Shown: positions 1 through 8,532, counted from the stretch's first letter. The stretch: 12,336 nucleotides of DNA from CAYYMH01 sp964472785 (GCA_964472785.1 CAYYMH010000086.1:1-12336); one strand, 5' to 3'. Notes: a model not told the origin generated them from the letters alone. Numbers and translations: made by a program.

Positions 1-2
1 CA

Positions 3-1319
3 AGGAAACAACGGGAGAAAATCATTAAAGCAGCCGGCTACAACCTGTTTATGATTAATGCTGATGATATTATTATTGATCTGCTTACGGATAGCGGTAC
101 CGCAGCAATGAGCGATTTACAATGGTCCGGCATTATGCACGGTGATGAATCCTATGCTGGCTCGCGAAGCTTTCATCGCTTTTATGATAAGGTGTCCGAA
201 ATAACCAAGTTTAAGCACATTATTCCAACTCATCAGGGTCGGGCTGCGGAACGCATTCTGTTTGGAATTTTAGCGAAACCCGGAAAATATATCCCCTCCA
301 ATACCCATTTTGACACGACTCGCGCGAATATCGAATACCAGGGTGCTGAGGCGGTTGACCTGGTAATCGACGAAGCCAAAGACCCTGAGTCGCTTCATCC
401 GTTCAAGGGGAATATCGATGTGAAAAAATTGAAAAATTTTATTCAAGAAAAAGGAAGCGAAAACATTCCGGTCTGTATGTTAACTATTACGAATAACTCA
501 GGCGGGGGGCAGCCAGTTTCGCTTGACAATATTAAAAAGACGAAAAAGCTGTTGGCAAAATATCACATTCCACTCTTTTTGGATGCGTGCCGGTTTGCTG
601 AAAACGCCTATTTTATTAAAATACGGGAAAAAGGTTTTGAAAATAAGTCATGCAAGCAGATCGCTCAGCTGGTTTTTTCTTATGCTGATGGTTGTACAAT
701 GAGCGCCAAAAAAGACGCAATTGTCAATATCGGCGGATTTTTGGCAATGAACGATGATGAGCTTGCCGTGCAAGCCAGAAATGTCCTCATTGTTACTGAA
801 GGCTTTCCGACCTACGGCGGTCTGGCGGGACGGGATTTGGAAGCCATTGCCCAGGGACTTGACGAAGTGTTGGATGAAGACTATTTACATTACCGCGTTC
901 GAACTGTCGAATATATGGGCGAAAAACTTGATGACATGGGGGTGCCCTATATTAAACCGACCGGTGGTCATGCCATCTATTTGGATGCGAAAGCTTTTGC
1001 ACCGAATATCCCGGTCGATCAATTCCCGGGGCAGGCAATCGCTGTTGAACTTTATCGTATTGGTGGTATTCGTTCTTGCGAAATTGGTGGCATCATGTTC
1101 GGAAAAAACGATTCTGAAACAGGTCAATATATTCCTCCGGATTTGGAATTAGTGCGTCTGGCATTCCCGCGTCGTGTTTATACGCAAAGTCACTTTGATT
1201 ATGTGTTGGAAGTTATTAAAGATGTTTATGAAAACCGGGATTCATTGCAGGGATTTCGGTTTACCTATCAGGCATCTCTTTTACGCCATTTCACGGCTCA
1301 ATTTGAATTGATAGATTAA
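3..1319 (+). CDS. tnaA: Tryptophanase (tryptophan indole-lyase), 5' end cut by window edge
   Basis: PLP-dependent beta-eliminating lyase that splits L-tryptophan into indole, pyruvate and ammonia in the cytoplasm. The frame is open from base 3, and the 16 codons before the ATG at 51 (…REKIIKAAGYNLF) match the family N-terminus, so the ATG at 51 is internal and roughly 25 residues lie outside the window. Numbering from that ATG: the PLP lysine is K221 in MSAKKDA, the PLP-ring aspartate D178 in DACRFAENAYF, and the family signatures LLTDSG, IPTHQGR and GGQPVS are present. Tyrosine phenol-lyase is the alternative. The three positions known to separate the two enzymes all read as tryptophanase: D88 (Thr in phenol-lyase), I345 (Arg) and H413 in LRHFTA (Phe). 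No tnaC leader or promoter can be judged because the 5' side is missing. The gene ends at a TAA 31 bases before a bidirectional terminator. Confidence 0.93.
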   Translation, partial: RKQREKIIKAAGYNLFMINADDIIIDLLTDSGTAAMSDLQWSGIMHGDESYAGSRSFHRFYDKVSEITKFKHIIPTHQGRAAERILFGILAKPGKYIPSNTHFDTTRANIEYQGAEAVDLVIDEAKDPESLHPFKGNIDVKKLKNFIQEKGSENIPVCMLTITNNSGGGQPVSLDNIKKTKKLLAKYHIPLFLDACRFAENAYFIKIREKGFENKSCKQIAQLVFSYADGCTMSAKKDAIVNIGGFLAMNDDELAVQARNVLIVTEGFPTYGGLAGRDLEAIAQGLDEVLDEDYLHYRVRTVEYMGEKLDDMGVPYIKPTGGHAIYLDAKAFAPNIPVDQFPGQAIAVELYRIGGIRSCEIGGIMFGKNDSETGQYIPPDLELVRLAFPRRVYTQSHFDYVLEVIKDVYENRDSLQGFRFTYQASLLRHFTAQFELID

Positions 1320-1350
1320 AAATCATTAATTCCTTTTTTGGGTAAAAATA

Positions 1351-1388
1351 AAAACCGGATGATGATTTGAACTTCACCATCCGGTTTT
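1351..1388. terminator. Bidirectional intrinsic terminator between convergent tnaA and efflux operon
   Basis: AAAACCGGATG (1351-1361) pairs perfectly with CATCCGGTTTT (1378-1388), an 11-bp stem. After one mismatch TGA/TCA adds three more pairs, leaving an 8-base loop. Read on the minus strand the stem is followed by TTTTTATTTTTA, a good U-tract for the RND pump gene, which ends at 1408. On the plus strand the tail TTTTCATTT is weaker but plausible for tnaA. Confidence 0.85.
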
Positions 1389-1407
1389 CATTTAACTTAA
1401 ATATAAA

Positions 1408-4400
1408 TTAAGCGGGTTCCGTGCCTAATTGTCTTTGTTTTTTGGCTTCCAATTTCGCGGCTCTTCTTTCCCGGTATTTCATGGACTTAAGTTCAACAAT
1501 TGAATAAATTGAGGGGACCACAAATAATGTCAGAAATGTTGCCACGAGAAGCCCACCGATTACGGATCGAGCTAACGGTGCCCAGTTTTCTCCGCCTTCA
1601 CCAAGCCCCAAAGCGAGAGGCACCATTGCCAAAATGGTAGTCATCGCTGTCATCAGCACCGGTCTTAATCGTGTTTCCCCGCCTTCCTGAACTGATTCCA
1701 CCAAAGACTTTCCAGATTCCTGCAATTGGTTCATATAATCCACTAATACGATTCCATTGTTGACCACAATTCCCACTAACATAATAATACCGATCAGCGC
1801 CATCACGGTTAAGTCAGTTCCAGTGACAAAAAGAAACAACGCAACCCCGATAATGGATAAAGGAATTGTAAAAATGATCACAAAAGGATCCAAAAGAGAT
1901 TCAAACTGTGAAGCCATGACCATGTAGGACAGCAATATCGCGACCAACATGGCGATTCCTAAATACATAAATGATTCTGCCTGTTCCTCGGCCACACCAC
2001 TGACTTCCAAACGGTAATCTCTCGGTAAAACCACATTGTTCATTTCTTTTCGAATGTCATTAGTGACGCTGCGCAAGTCTCTTCCGGAAACCATCATCGA
2101 CACTTTTACGACGCGTTCCTGATCTTCTCTGGTGACTTCTGTTGGCGCTTTACTCGTCACCACATTGGCAATCGAACGAAGCAGTACATTGGCTCCGGTT
2201 GGCGTCATCACTAAAATATTCTCCAGATCCTTTTTACTCTGGCGATATTTTTCTTCGAGCTGAACCCGAATATCATATTCATCGCCTCCTTCGCGATACT
2301 GTGATGCCACTGAGCCTAATACATTTGAGCTCACAGTTTGCGAAACCATCGCTGCAGAAAGTCCCAGGTCGGATAGCCGATCTCTGTCAAGTTTGATTTT
2401 AAGCTCGGGCATTGCGTCTTCGATGCTAACTTCAACCTGTGATGTACCTTCAACATTTTCAGCTATTGCTTTGATGTTTTCAGCGATTTGTTTTGATTTA
2501 TCCAGATCGTGTCCGAAGACTTCAACAACGATGTCTCCCTCGCCGAACATCGCGCTCATGCCCTGCTGTTGCAACTTAATATTAACACCGGGTATATTTT
2601 TGAACTTTTCTTTCAACGCTTCATCGATTTCCGGTTCTCTTCGATCTCGCTCACTTAATCTCACCAACTTAGCACCAACTTCACCTTTATGAGAAGCACC
2701 TCCGCCAAAAAGTGCGCTGACGCCTTCACCTTGCCCAAATTCCAGTCGGATGTTCTCAGCTTCAGGAACTTCTTCTCTGATCACCTGGGCAATCTCTTCC
2801 ATCCTGTTCTGCATTTCGTCAAGGCTTGTTCCCGGTGTTGCTTCAACCGTATATACGATGTATCCCTGATCTGAGTGTGGGAAAAAGTTCTGTCCTCGTG
2901 TTGCTAAAATAGCGACAGACAGTGCAAACAAAACAAAGGTCACAGTTAAAAGCACTTTTTTGTGATTTAAAGACCACTCAAGAGAAATGCTATAGTGATC
3001 GCGTAAATTGATTAGAAAGCGGTCAATTCCATTTTTGAGTTTGGCAATAAATTTCGACAGAAAATCTTTTCGATTCTCGACGCCGCTCTCGATGACTAAA
3101 AATCGAGAAGCTAAAAGCGGGACCAGAGTAAGCGCAACAATAAGCGACGCAACTAATGAAAAACAAATTGTCAACACCATGTCGTTAAACAATTCTCCCG
3201 CAATTCCGGGAACAAACAACACCGGTACGAACACAGCCAGGGTAGTTAATGTCGATGCTGTGATCGCCATCGAAACTTCAGAACCGCCTTTTTCAGCCGC
3301 GTTTTTAATCGAATCCCCCATCTCCCGATGCCGAAAGATATTCTCCAAAACAACAATGGAGTTATCCACCAACATTCCGATTGCTAATGCGAGACCAGCC
3401 ATCGATATCATGTTCAACGTTAAACCTGCCTGATCCATCACAGAAAATGTCACCAGCATGGAAATGGGTATGGAGACCGCAACGATAAGCGAGCTTCTGA
3501 AATTTAACAAAAAGAAAAGCAGTACCAAAAATGCTAAACCGATTGCCTGCCGCGCAGTTTTACCCAAGTTCGACATCGCCCTGTTGATATAAGTTGCCTG
3601 ATCCCAAAATGTAGTGATTTCAACTCCTTTTGGAATTTCCACCCGGATGGTCTCTAACCGCTCCCTTATTTTTTCCACAACTTGAACTGTATTAGCGTCA
3701 GATTGTTTGCTCACCATAAGCAACACACTCGGATTTCCATCAATAAATTCCCGCTGACGCTGGTCTTTAAAACCATCAGCGACTTTTGCCACATCCTGAA
3801 TACGGACTGTGGTGCCCTGAATATTTGCAATCGCTGTTTTTTTGATCTCTTCGACATTTCTATATTCACCGACCGTTTGTACAGTGAACTCGCGCAATTT
3901 ATCATCCACATACCCGCTTGGAATTTGCAGGTTATTCATTCTCAATGCGTTAACAATCATATCTACAGAAAAATTATGCGCTTTCATCCGGTTGGGATCG
4001 ACCAGTACTTTTATTTCTCTTGAAAGTCCTCCGGTCGTAAAAGCATTGGCAACTCCGGGAACTCGTTCAATTCGCGGTTCGATATCGTTCTCAGAGACTC
4101 GCCTTAATTCTGCCATCCCGTATTGATCCGATTGCACCGCCATAAACATAATTGGCTGCATCGACGGATCAAACGCGAAAACAATGGGTTGACTGGCATC
4201 GTCCGGGAGGAAATCCCGGATCAGGTCAATGTTCTTTCTGGTGTCAATTTCCGCCTGGTCCATGTCCGTGCCCCAGTCAAACTCGAGAATCACCAGCGAT
4301 AATCCCTGCTGCGATGTCGAGCTGACTTTTTTAACATTTTCTACAGAAGAGACCGTCTCTTCGAGCGGGCGTGTTACTGTATTTTCAATATCATAAGGAT

Positions 4401-4563
4401 TCACTCCAGTGTATTGCGTAATAATGGCAATGACCGGGAACGTTAAATCTGGGAACAGGTCAATTTTCAATCGCGCTAATGAAAACAGACCGAATCCCAC
4501 TACAATCAAATATATCATAAAAAACGTGACACCACGTTTTATTGATAGCGTCGTAATCTTCAT
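1408..4563 (-). CDS. RND-family multidrug efflux pump, inner-membrane permease (HAE1/AcrB-like)
   Basis: Proton-driven inner-membrane transporter of a tripartite export system, 1051 residues, the normal length for AcrB-type pumps. The layout is the duplicated RND fold: TM1 at about 11-30 followed by LFPDL, a first large periplasmic domain to about 335, TM2-6 at about 338-490, TM7 at about 536-555, a second periplasmic domain to about 865, and TM8-12 at about 866-1020. TM4 reads GMLVDNSIVVLEN, with D400 at the AcrB Asp407 position but N401 in place of Asp408. TM10 reads GIVVNNGIVLVDY, with N935 where AcrB has Lys940. R967 in RLRP matches AcrB Arg971. A good ribosome site (AAGGAG) lies inside the end of the adaptor gene, whose stop is only 4 bases upstream, so the two are translationally close. 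Export substrate cannot be read from sequence; drugs, bile-like compounds, lipids or metabolites are all possible. The tail is lysine/arginine-rich. Confidence 0.96.
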   Translation of the reverse strand: MKITTLSIKRGVTFFMIYLIVVGFGLFSLARLKIDLFPDLTFPVIAIITQYTGVNPYDIENTVTRPLEETVSSVENVKKVSSTSQQGLSLVILEFDWGTDMDQAEIDTRKNIDLIRDFLPDDASQPIVFAFDPSMQPIMFMAVQSDQYGMAELRRVSENDIEPRIERVPGVANAFTTGGLSREIKVLVDPNRMKAHNFSVDMIVNALRMNNLQIPSGYVDDKLREFTVQTVGEYRNVEEIKKTAIANIQGTTVRIQDVAKVADGFKDQRQREFIDGNPSVLLMVSKQSDANTVQVVEKIRERLETIRVEIPKGVEITTFWDQATYINRAMSNLGKTARQAIGLAFLVLLFFLLNFRSSLIVAVSIPISMLVTFSVMDQAGLTLNMISMAGLALAIGMLVDNSIVVLENIFRHREMGDSIKNAAEKGGSEVSMAITASTLTTLAVFVPVLFVPGIAGELFNDMVLTICFSLVASLIVALTLVPLLASRFLVIESGVENRKDFLSKFIAKLKNGIDRFLINLRDHYSISLEWSLNHKKVLLTVTFVLFALSVAILATRGQNFFPHSDQGYIVYTVEATPGTSLDEMQNRMEEIAQVIREEVPEAENIRLEFGQGEGVSALFGGGASHKGEVGAKLVRLSERDRREPEIDEALKEKFKNIPGVNIKLQQQGMSAMFGEGDIVVEVFGHDLDKSKQIAENIKAIAENVEGTSQVEVSIEDAMPELKIKLDRDRLSDLGLSAAMVSQTVSSNVLGSVASQYREGGDEYDIRVQLEEKYRQSKKDLENILVMTPTGANVLLRSIANVVTSKAPTEVTREDQERVVKVSMMVSGRDLRSVTNDIRKEMNNVVLPRDYRLEVSGVAEEQAESFMYLGIAMLVAILLSYMVMASQFESLLDPFVIIFTIPLSIIGVALFLFVTGTDLTVMALIGIIMLVGIVVNNGIVLVDYMNQLQESGKSLVESVQEGGETRLRPVLMTAMTTILAMVPLALGLGEGGENWAPLARSVIGGLLVATFLTLFVVPSIYSIVELKSMKYRERRAAKLEAKKQRQLGTEPA

Positions 4564-4567
4564 CTCA

Positions 4568-5695
4568 CTACTCTCCTTGGTTCGTTACATTCACTTTTAC
4601 ACTATCCTTCAAACTTTGCTGTCCCACAATGACGATATTCTCTCCTTCATTCAATCCGGACGAGACGACTGAAATGGTTCCGTTGGTATAGCTCACCTCA
4701 ATTTCTCTTAATAATGCGATACCATTTTCTTCGACAAAAATTTCCGAGTTTACGACAGCAACATCTTGTCCGTTCACGCGTTTTAATTCAGTATTTTCCA
4801 ACACCGCGTGTTTCGGAACAGCGATAACATCTTCCAATGTTTTTATACAAATACCCACTTCAGCAAACATACCGGGCTTAAGTCTCTTGTCCGCATTATC
4901 GACCATAATTTCAATTTTACCCATTCGAGTAATCGGATCGAGCACCGGACTAATTTTGGTAATTTGACCGGTAAATGTTTCATCCGGATAGCTCATTACG
5001 GCAATAGTCGCGCACTGGCCTAATTTAAGCTGGCCAAAATCCTGCTCCGGCGCGTTGACGATCACTTTTACCCGATTCATTTGAACCACTGTAACTAAGG
5101 GTAAGGGACCGGATGCCAAATCACCCTGTTCGTAATACCGTGTTCCAACAATTCCTGATATCGGTGCGGTCACGTTCGCGTCTGCCAATTGGCTATTCGT
5201 TTGAGCCAGCGCTGCCTCAGCCTGGTCAACGCCGGCTTGTGCAGCTTCAAACTGTGTTTTAATCGCATCAAATTGCTGCTGACTCATCGCGTCCTCTTTG
5301 ATGAGCCGCTGCGCTCGTTGGTATTCCATCTGAAAATTTGCAAATTGAGCTTTGGCACTCACCAGTCCGGCTTTTGCCTGATTAACAGCTTCTTTTATTT
5401 TTGTTGCTTCAATGCGTGCAATCAAATCACCCACGTTCACATAATCACCTTCATCGACTTCAAAACTCAAAATCCGATCCGGTACTTTTGAAAACACTTT
5501 CACTTCTTGTTCAGCTCTGATGTCACCGGTGTAACTTACTTCCTTTTCGACCGTTTTTCGCTGAACTTTCATCGTTTCCACTGGTATCCGGACGTCGTTT
5601 TCGGTCTCATCTGTTGAACCCTGCTGTCCACATCCAATGAATAGTAACAACCCTGAAACTATTGTTATTAAATAAATAATCAAATTCCTTTTCAT
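4568..5695 (-). CDS. RND efflux periplasmic adaptor (membrane fusion protein), lipoprotein
   Basis: Links the inner-membrane pump to the outer-membrane channel in the periplasm. The 375-residue protein begins with a lipoprotein signal peptide ending LLLFIGC, so C22 is the likely lipidated residue; Phe at -3 is slightly atypical of the lipobox. It follows the HlyD/AcrA plan: first half of the lipoyl domain at about 64-100 (VDEGDYVNVGDLIARI), a helical hairpin rich in Ala and Gln at about 101-172, second lipoyl half at about 173-206 (VTAPISGIVG), beta-barrel at about 207-285 (…LKPGMFAEV) and a membrane-proximal domain to the end. Start: ATG at 5695 preceded by AAAGGAG at 7 bases. The gap to the upstream channel gene is 16 bases and to the downstream pump gene 4 bases, so all three are surely co-transcribed. 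Confidence 0.95.
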   Translation of the reverse strand: MKRNLIIYLITIVSGLLLFIGCGQQGSTDETENDVRIPVETMKVQRKTVEKEVSYTGDIRAEQEVKVFSKVPDRILSFEVDEGDYVNVGDLIARIEATKIKEAVNQAKAGLVSAKAQFANFQMEYQRAQRLIKEDAMSQQQFDAIKTQFEAAQAGVDQAEAALAQTNSQLADANVTAPISGIVGTRYYEQGDLASGPLPLVTVVQMNRVKVIVNAPEQDFGQLKLGQCATIAVMSYPDETFTGQITKISPVLDPITRMGKIEIMVDNADKRLKPGMFAEVGICIKTLEDVIAVPKHAVLENTELKRVNGQDVAVVNSEIFVEENGIALLREIEVSYTNGTISVVSSGLNEGENIVIVGQQSLKDSVKVNVTNQGE

Positions 5696-5711
5696 GATTT
5701 AGCTCCTTTAA

Positions 5712-7112
5712 TTATTTGTCCAAAACTCCTTTGAGAATTCCAATCACTTTCCTTAACTGATATCTTGCCATTTGATATTCATAAATTGAATTTGCATAAT
5801 TGAGCCTTGCTTGAGTCAAAGCCAATTGAGAATTCAAGACATCCAATTGTGTATTGACTCCCTCGTCGTACATCATATTTGCCAATCGCAACGCCTCTTC
5901 AGCAAGGTCCACTGTTTGGACTGCCGATAAATATTTCTGCTTTGCTTCCTGAAATTTATTATAAGCCACCTCGGTCTCCGCAGCGATTCCATCGTAGGCT
6001 TGCTTTTCCGTATCCAACATGATTTTATAATCCAATTTGGATTGCTGATACTGTGCCGTTGATTTAAAACCCTGAAACAATGGTATCTGCAAACTGATCG
6101 ATGATGTAAATCCCTTGCTGGCGTCAGCATGTCTGAATTTATAATCATTTCGCATCAGCATGTATGAGTAGTCCGTTTGAAAAAAGACTTTGGGTAAAAA
6201 ATTGGAACGGGCGATAGCTACCCCTTTTTTTGCTATCCGTTTTTGATCTTCCAACGCATTGATCATGGGACGTTTTTCAAAAGCCAATTTCTGTAATTCA
6301 TGCAATTCCATATTCCCCAAATCATCTTCATTATAATAAAACTCGCCTTGAATTTCGACATCAGTATCCCGCGGTAATCCCAGTACATTTTTGAACATGG
6401 TGATTGCAGACTGATAATTATTTCGGGCGCTGATCAACTCCGGTTTCAAGTTTGCCACTTCAACTTCAGCCCGCATTTTATCAAAACCGGATGCAGAGCC
6501 GACGTTGTATTTTTTCACCACATTATCCAGATTGGCGTTAGCTTGTTCCATCGCTTCTTCCTGAACTGTTCCCAGTTCTTTTGCCAGTAAACAGGAATAA
6601 AACGAATTCGTGGTTTGATAAATCAAATTCTGCCGGGTCTGCTCCAAATTTTCTTCAGCAGCGTTTTTCGCTGATTTGGCGATTTGGATTCCCGAAATCC
6701 CGGCTCCGCCTAAAAATAAAGGCTGTGAGACCATGGCACCATATCGAAGTGTGTTTTCCAGACCAAATGAGAGCTCGACATAGTCTGGCATATCTGCGAA
6801 TTCCGGAATGATCGGCGCCAGTGGGCTCAACATCGGTTTGAGAAAATTGGGTACCGTTGACGTCTGAATATCCCATGCATGCTGCAAGCTGACTGATCCA
6901 TCAAGCTTGGGTAATATATTCGACCATGCGTCAAGTACTCCTGCGTTGGCTTTTTTTAAATTCTTTTCAGCCATTTTTATTTCAGGATTTTTTTCCAAAG
7001 CGTATTCGACACTGCGTTCGAGTGTGAAAACTTGGTTTTCCTGAGCAAAAATGAGCGCGGGAATAATGAATAAAATACCCGCGATAATTAATAAACTTCT
7101 TTTCATTCGCAT
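5712..7112 (-). CDS. TolC-family outer-membrane efflux channel
   Basis: Outer-membrane exit duct of the RND export system. The open frame reaches a TTG at 7163, but that start gives 17 extra residues before a normal signal peptide. I choose the ATG at 7112 because GGAGG lies 5 bases before it; the ATG at 7106 is nearly as good. From 7112 the protein has 466 residues: a signal peptide to about residue 23 (LIFA|QENQ), then two outer-membrane efflux repeats. Each repeat has long amphipathic, Ala/Gln/Asn-rich helices, for example about 135-245 and 350-455, and a beta-strand stretch such as GFTSSISLQIPLFQGF at about 334-349. The second repeat shows the typical GVNTQLDVLNSQLALTQARLNYANS pattern in pieces at about 418-442. 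It lies 85 bases after tetR and 16 before the adaptor. Being encoded with its own channel, the pump need not borrow a separate TolC. Confidence 0.94.
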   Translation of the reverse strand: MRMKRSLLIIAGILFIIPALIFAQENQVFTLERSVEYALEKNPEIKMAEKNLKKANAGVLDAWSNILPKLDGSVSLQHAWDIQTSTVPNFLKPMLSPLAPIIPEFADMPDYVELSFGLENTLRYGAMVSQPLFLGGAGISGIQIAKSAKNAAEENLEQTRQNLIYQTTNSFYSCLLAKELGTVQEEAMEQANANLDNVVKKYNVGSASGFDKMRAEVEVANLKPELISARNNYQSAITMFKNVLGLPRDTDVEIQGEFYYNEDDLGNMELHELQKLAFEKRPMINALEDQKRIAKKGVAIARSNFLPKVFFQTDYSYMLMRNDYKFRHADASKGFTSSISLQIPLFQGFKSTAQYQQSKLDYKIMLDTEKQAYDGIAAETEVAYNKFQEAKQKYLSAVQTVDLAEEALRLANMMYDEGVNTQLDVLNSQLALTQARLNYANSIYEYQMARYQLRKVIGILKGVLDK

Positions 7113-7197
7113 CCTTACCTCCATCATCTCATAAGTTAAAAACCGATCAAAATACAGTTTCAATATGAAATCTAAGTTACAATCTAAATTCTCACCA

Positions 7198-7803
7198 TTA
7201 TTCGTTCAAACCTTTGAAAAGTAATTCGACTATTTCCTCGGCTAATTCATCCGTTAATATTTTTTTCTTTGTCTTCAGTTGTTCTCTGACAAAATAGCCC
7301 ACAACAGCGCCAACAATATGCACAGCCATCTGCGGGTTGGCGCCAGCCCCGAATTCTCCGGAGTTTACGCCTTCTTCAATTAACTTTATCAACATGTTGC
7401 GGTGTTCATCCGCGAGTTTTTCAAATTCGTCTAAAAAGGGTAAACGCTCCAACGTATCAAAAACAATCATAAAAAATTTTGAAAATTCAGGGTGTTGATA
7501 GCTGATACGAAATCGGTTTTGAATGAGTTTTATTAGCTTGTCCTTTGCCGGAATATCAAGCTCAATAATCTCTTTTGAACGATCCAATCCGTATCTTAAT
7601 CCAAAACGAATCAGTGTTTTGTAAATTTCCTCTTTGCTTTCAAAATAATAATAAATCGTCGGTTTCGAAACACCTGATTTGGCAGATATTTCTCGCATCG
7701 AAACACCATTATAGCCCTTTTCGGCGAATAATTTTGCAGCGCTTTCAAATATCTTTATTTTTGTTTCGCTGTCATCAACAAGCAATGTCTTAAGATCCTG
7801 CAT
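7198..7803 (-). CDS. TetR/AcrR-family transcriptional repressor of the efflux operon
   Basis: One-component DNA-binding regulator of 201 residues, typical for the family. The N-terminal three-helix DNA-binding domain spans about 15-63 (ESAAKLFAEKGYNGVSMREI, then SGVSKPTIYYYFESKEEIY), and the remainder is the all-helical ligand-binding and dimerisation part, which cannot be matched to a ligand. It is the first gene of the efflux operon in the same direction, with tolC 85 bases on, so it probably represses its own transcript together with the pump. A 20-base imperfect palindrome at 7847-7866 lies 44-63 bases upstream of the start and is the obvious operator. Start ATG at 7803; the ribosome site is modest (AGGTG about 7 bases away). 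It could instead activate, but TetR proteins in this arrangement are nearly always repressors. Confidence 0.93.
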   Translation of the reverse strand: MQDLKTLLVDDSETKIKIFESAAKLFAEKGYNGVSMREISAKSGVSKPTIYYYFESKEEIYKTLIRFGLRYGLDRSKEIIELDIPAKDKLIKLIQNRFRISYQHPEFSKFFMIVFDTLERLPFLDEFEKLADEHRNMLIKLIEEGVNSGEFGAGANPQMAVHIVGAVVGYFVREQLKTKKKILTDELAEEIVELLFKGLNE

Positions 7804-7846
7804 TTAAAAACACCTGTTCCTATTCTATTAAAATTATCCAAATTAT

Positions 7847-7866
7847 TATCTACCGAACGGTAGGTA
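7847..7866. promoter_or_regulatory. Probable TetR operator upstream of the efflux operon
   Basis: CTACCG-AA-CGGTAG (7850-7863) is a perfect 6-bp inverted repeat around two bases. After one mismatched pair it gains TA/TA outside, giving a 20-base near-palindrome, the size expected for a TetR dimer site. On the minus strand a -10-like GATAAT follows directly at the operator edge, so bound repressor would cover the promoter. No convincing -35 is seen. Confidence 0.72.
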
Positions 7867-7877
7867 TATTTACCAGT

Positions 7878-7911
7878 AAAAAAAATTTCGTATTCTTACG
7901 CACGAAATTTT
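7878..7911 (-). terminator. Intrinsic terminator downstream of the nitroreductase gene
   Basis: On the minus strand a perfect 10-bp stem, AAAATTTCGT (7911-7902) with ACGAAATTTT (7891-7882), closes a 10-base loop and runs straight into four further U residues (eight T in all, 7885-7878). It sits 41 bases after the nitroreductase stop and just before the tetR operator. It therefore separates the two minus-strand transcription units. Confidence 0.8.
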
Positions 7912-7952
7912 AAAAAGTTTCTAAAAATATTTTAAATTTGATAGAATTTATA

Positions 7953-8462
7953 TTACCAGCGGTTGTAATGGATCTTTTTCCTGTCAAACCGTTCGGAAGG
8001 AGCTTTGCTCTCAGCCGGAAAACCGACGGAAATGACTGAAAGGGGCAAAATATGGTCAGGAATGTTCAATAAACGTCTTAAGCCATCCACTCGTTGTTCC
8101 CGGGGATAAATGCCCAACCAAACAGCACCCAATCCCTTTGCATGAGCTGCCAATAAAATGTTTTCGATAGCAGCGGAACAGTCCTGAATACCGTAGCCGG
8201 GGGCATGTTCCTTTGTTTGGTCAATACAAACCGCAATGCCAACGGCTGCAGTTTTCAGCATGGTTGAATGGGGATGAAAATCTGGAATCTGATCCATGAT
8301 TTCGTGATCGTCCAGAATGATAAAATGCCAGGGTTGAGTATTAACTGCTGACGGGGCCGCCATAGCAGCTTTCAGTAAATCATCGATATCGTCTTTTGAC
8401 ACTGGCTTATCCGTATATTTTCGAATACTGCGCCGAGTCATAATTGCTTCAAATGCATCCAT
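7953..8462 (-). CDS. Small nitroreductase-family FMN oxidoreductase
   Basis: Flavoenzyme of the NfsB/FRP fold that transfers hydride from NAD(P)H through FMN, usually to nitro, quinone or enone compounds; the true substrate is not evident. From the ATG at 8462 it is 169 residues, a compact member. Visible motifs are RRSIRKYTDKPV (about 10-21, FMN phosphate-binding Arg/Ser), AAPSAVNTQPWHF (35-47), and DCSAAIENILLAAHAKGLGAVWLG (94-117, in two parts), ending with an LSVISVGFPAE stretch at 141-151. The frame can be opened 5 codons further to a TTG at 8477, but GGGAG lies 6 bases before the ATG at 8462, which decides the start. It follows the URO-D-like gene by 70 bases on the same strand and is closed by the terminator at 7878-7911, so the two probably share a transcript. 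Confidence 0.92.
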   Translation of the reverse strand: MDAFEAIMTRRSIRKYTDKPVSKDDIDDLLKAAMAAPSAVNTQPWHFIILDDHEIMDQIPDFHPHSTMLKTAAVGIAVCIDQTKEHAPGYGIQDCSAAIENILLAAHAKGLGAVWLGIYPREQRVDGLRRLLNIPDHILPLSVISVGFPAESKAPSERFDRKKIHYNRW

Positions 8463-8532
8463 GTTTGCTCCCTTCAATTTTATCTATTCTTATTTTTGAA
8501 ATTTTATGAGAGTAACCGCTTCATAATAAAGT

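Noticed and set aside
954..967. ACCGACCGGTGGT-like sequence resembling a TetR half-site pair
   Set aside because: It lies inside the tnaA coding sequence, encodes conserved residues (KPTGGH) and is far from any promoter; a coincidence of codon use.
754..1152. 132-codon plus-strand frame inside tnaA, and an 80-codon minus-strand frame at 885-1127
   Set aside because: Both are out-of-frame shadows of the clearly coding tryptophanase gene, without family features.
2142..4126. Several plus-strand frames of 60-140 codons opposite the RND pump gene
   Set aside because: They are antisense shadows; the minus-strand pump is unbroken over 1051 codons with recognised motifs.
7113..7197. TTGAAA-17-TTTAAC as a separate promoter for tolC
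   Set aside because: The -10 is poor and the start of transcription would fall almost at the start codon; co-transcription from the tetR promoter is simpler.
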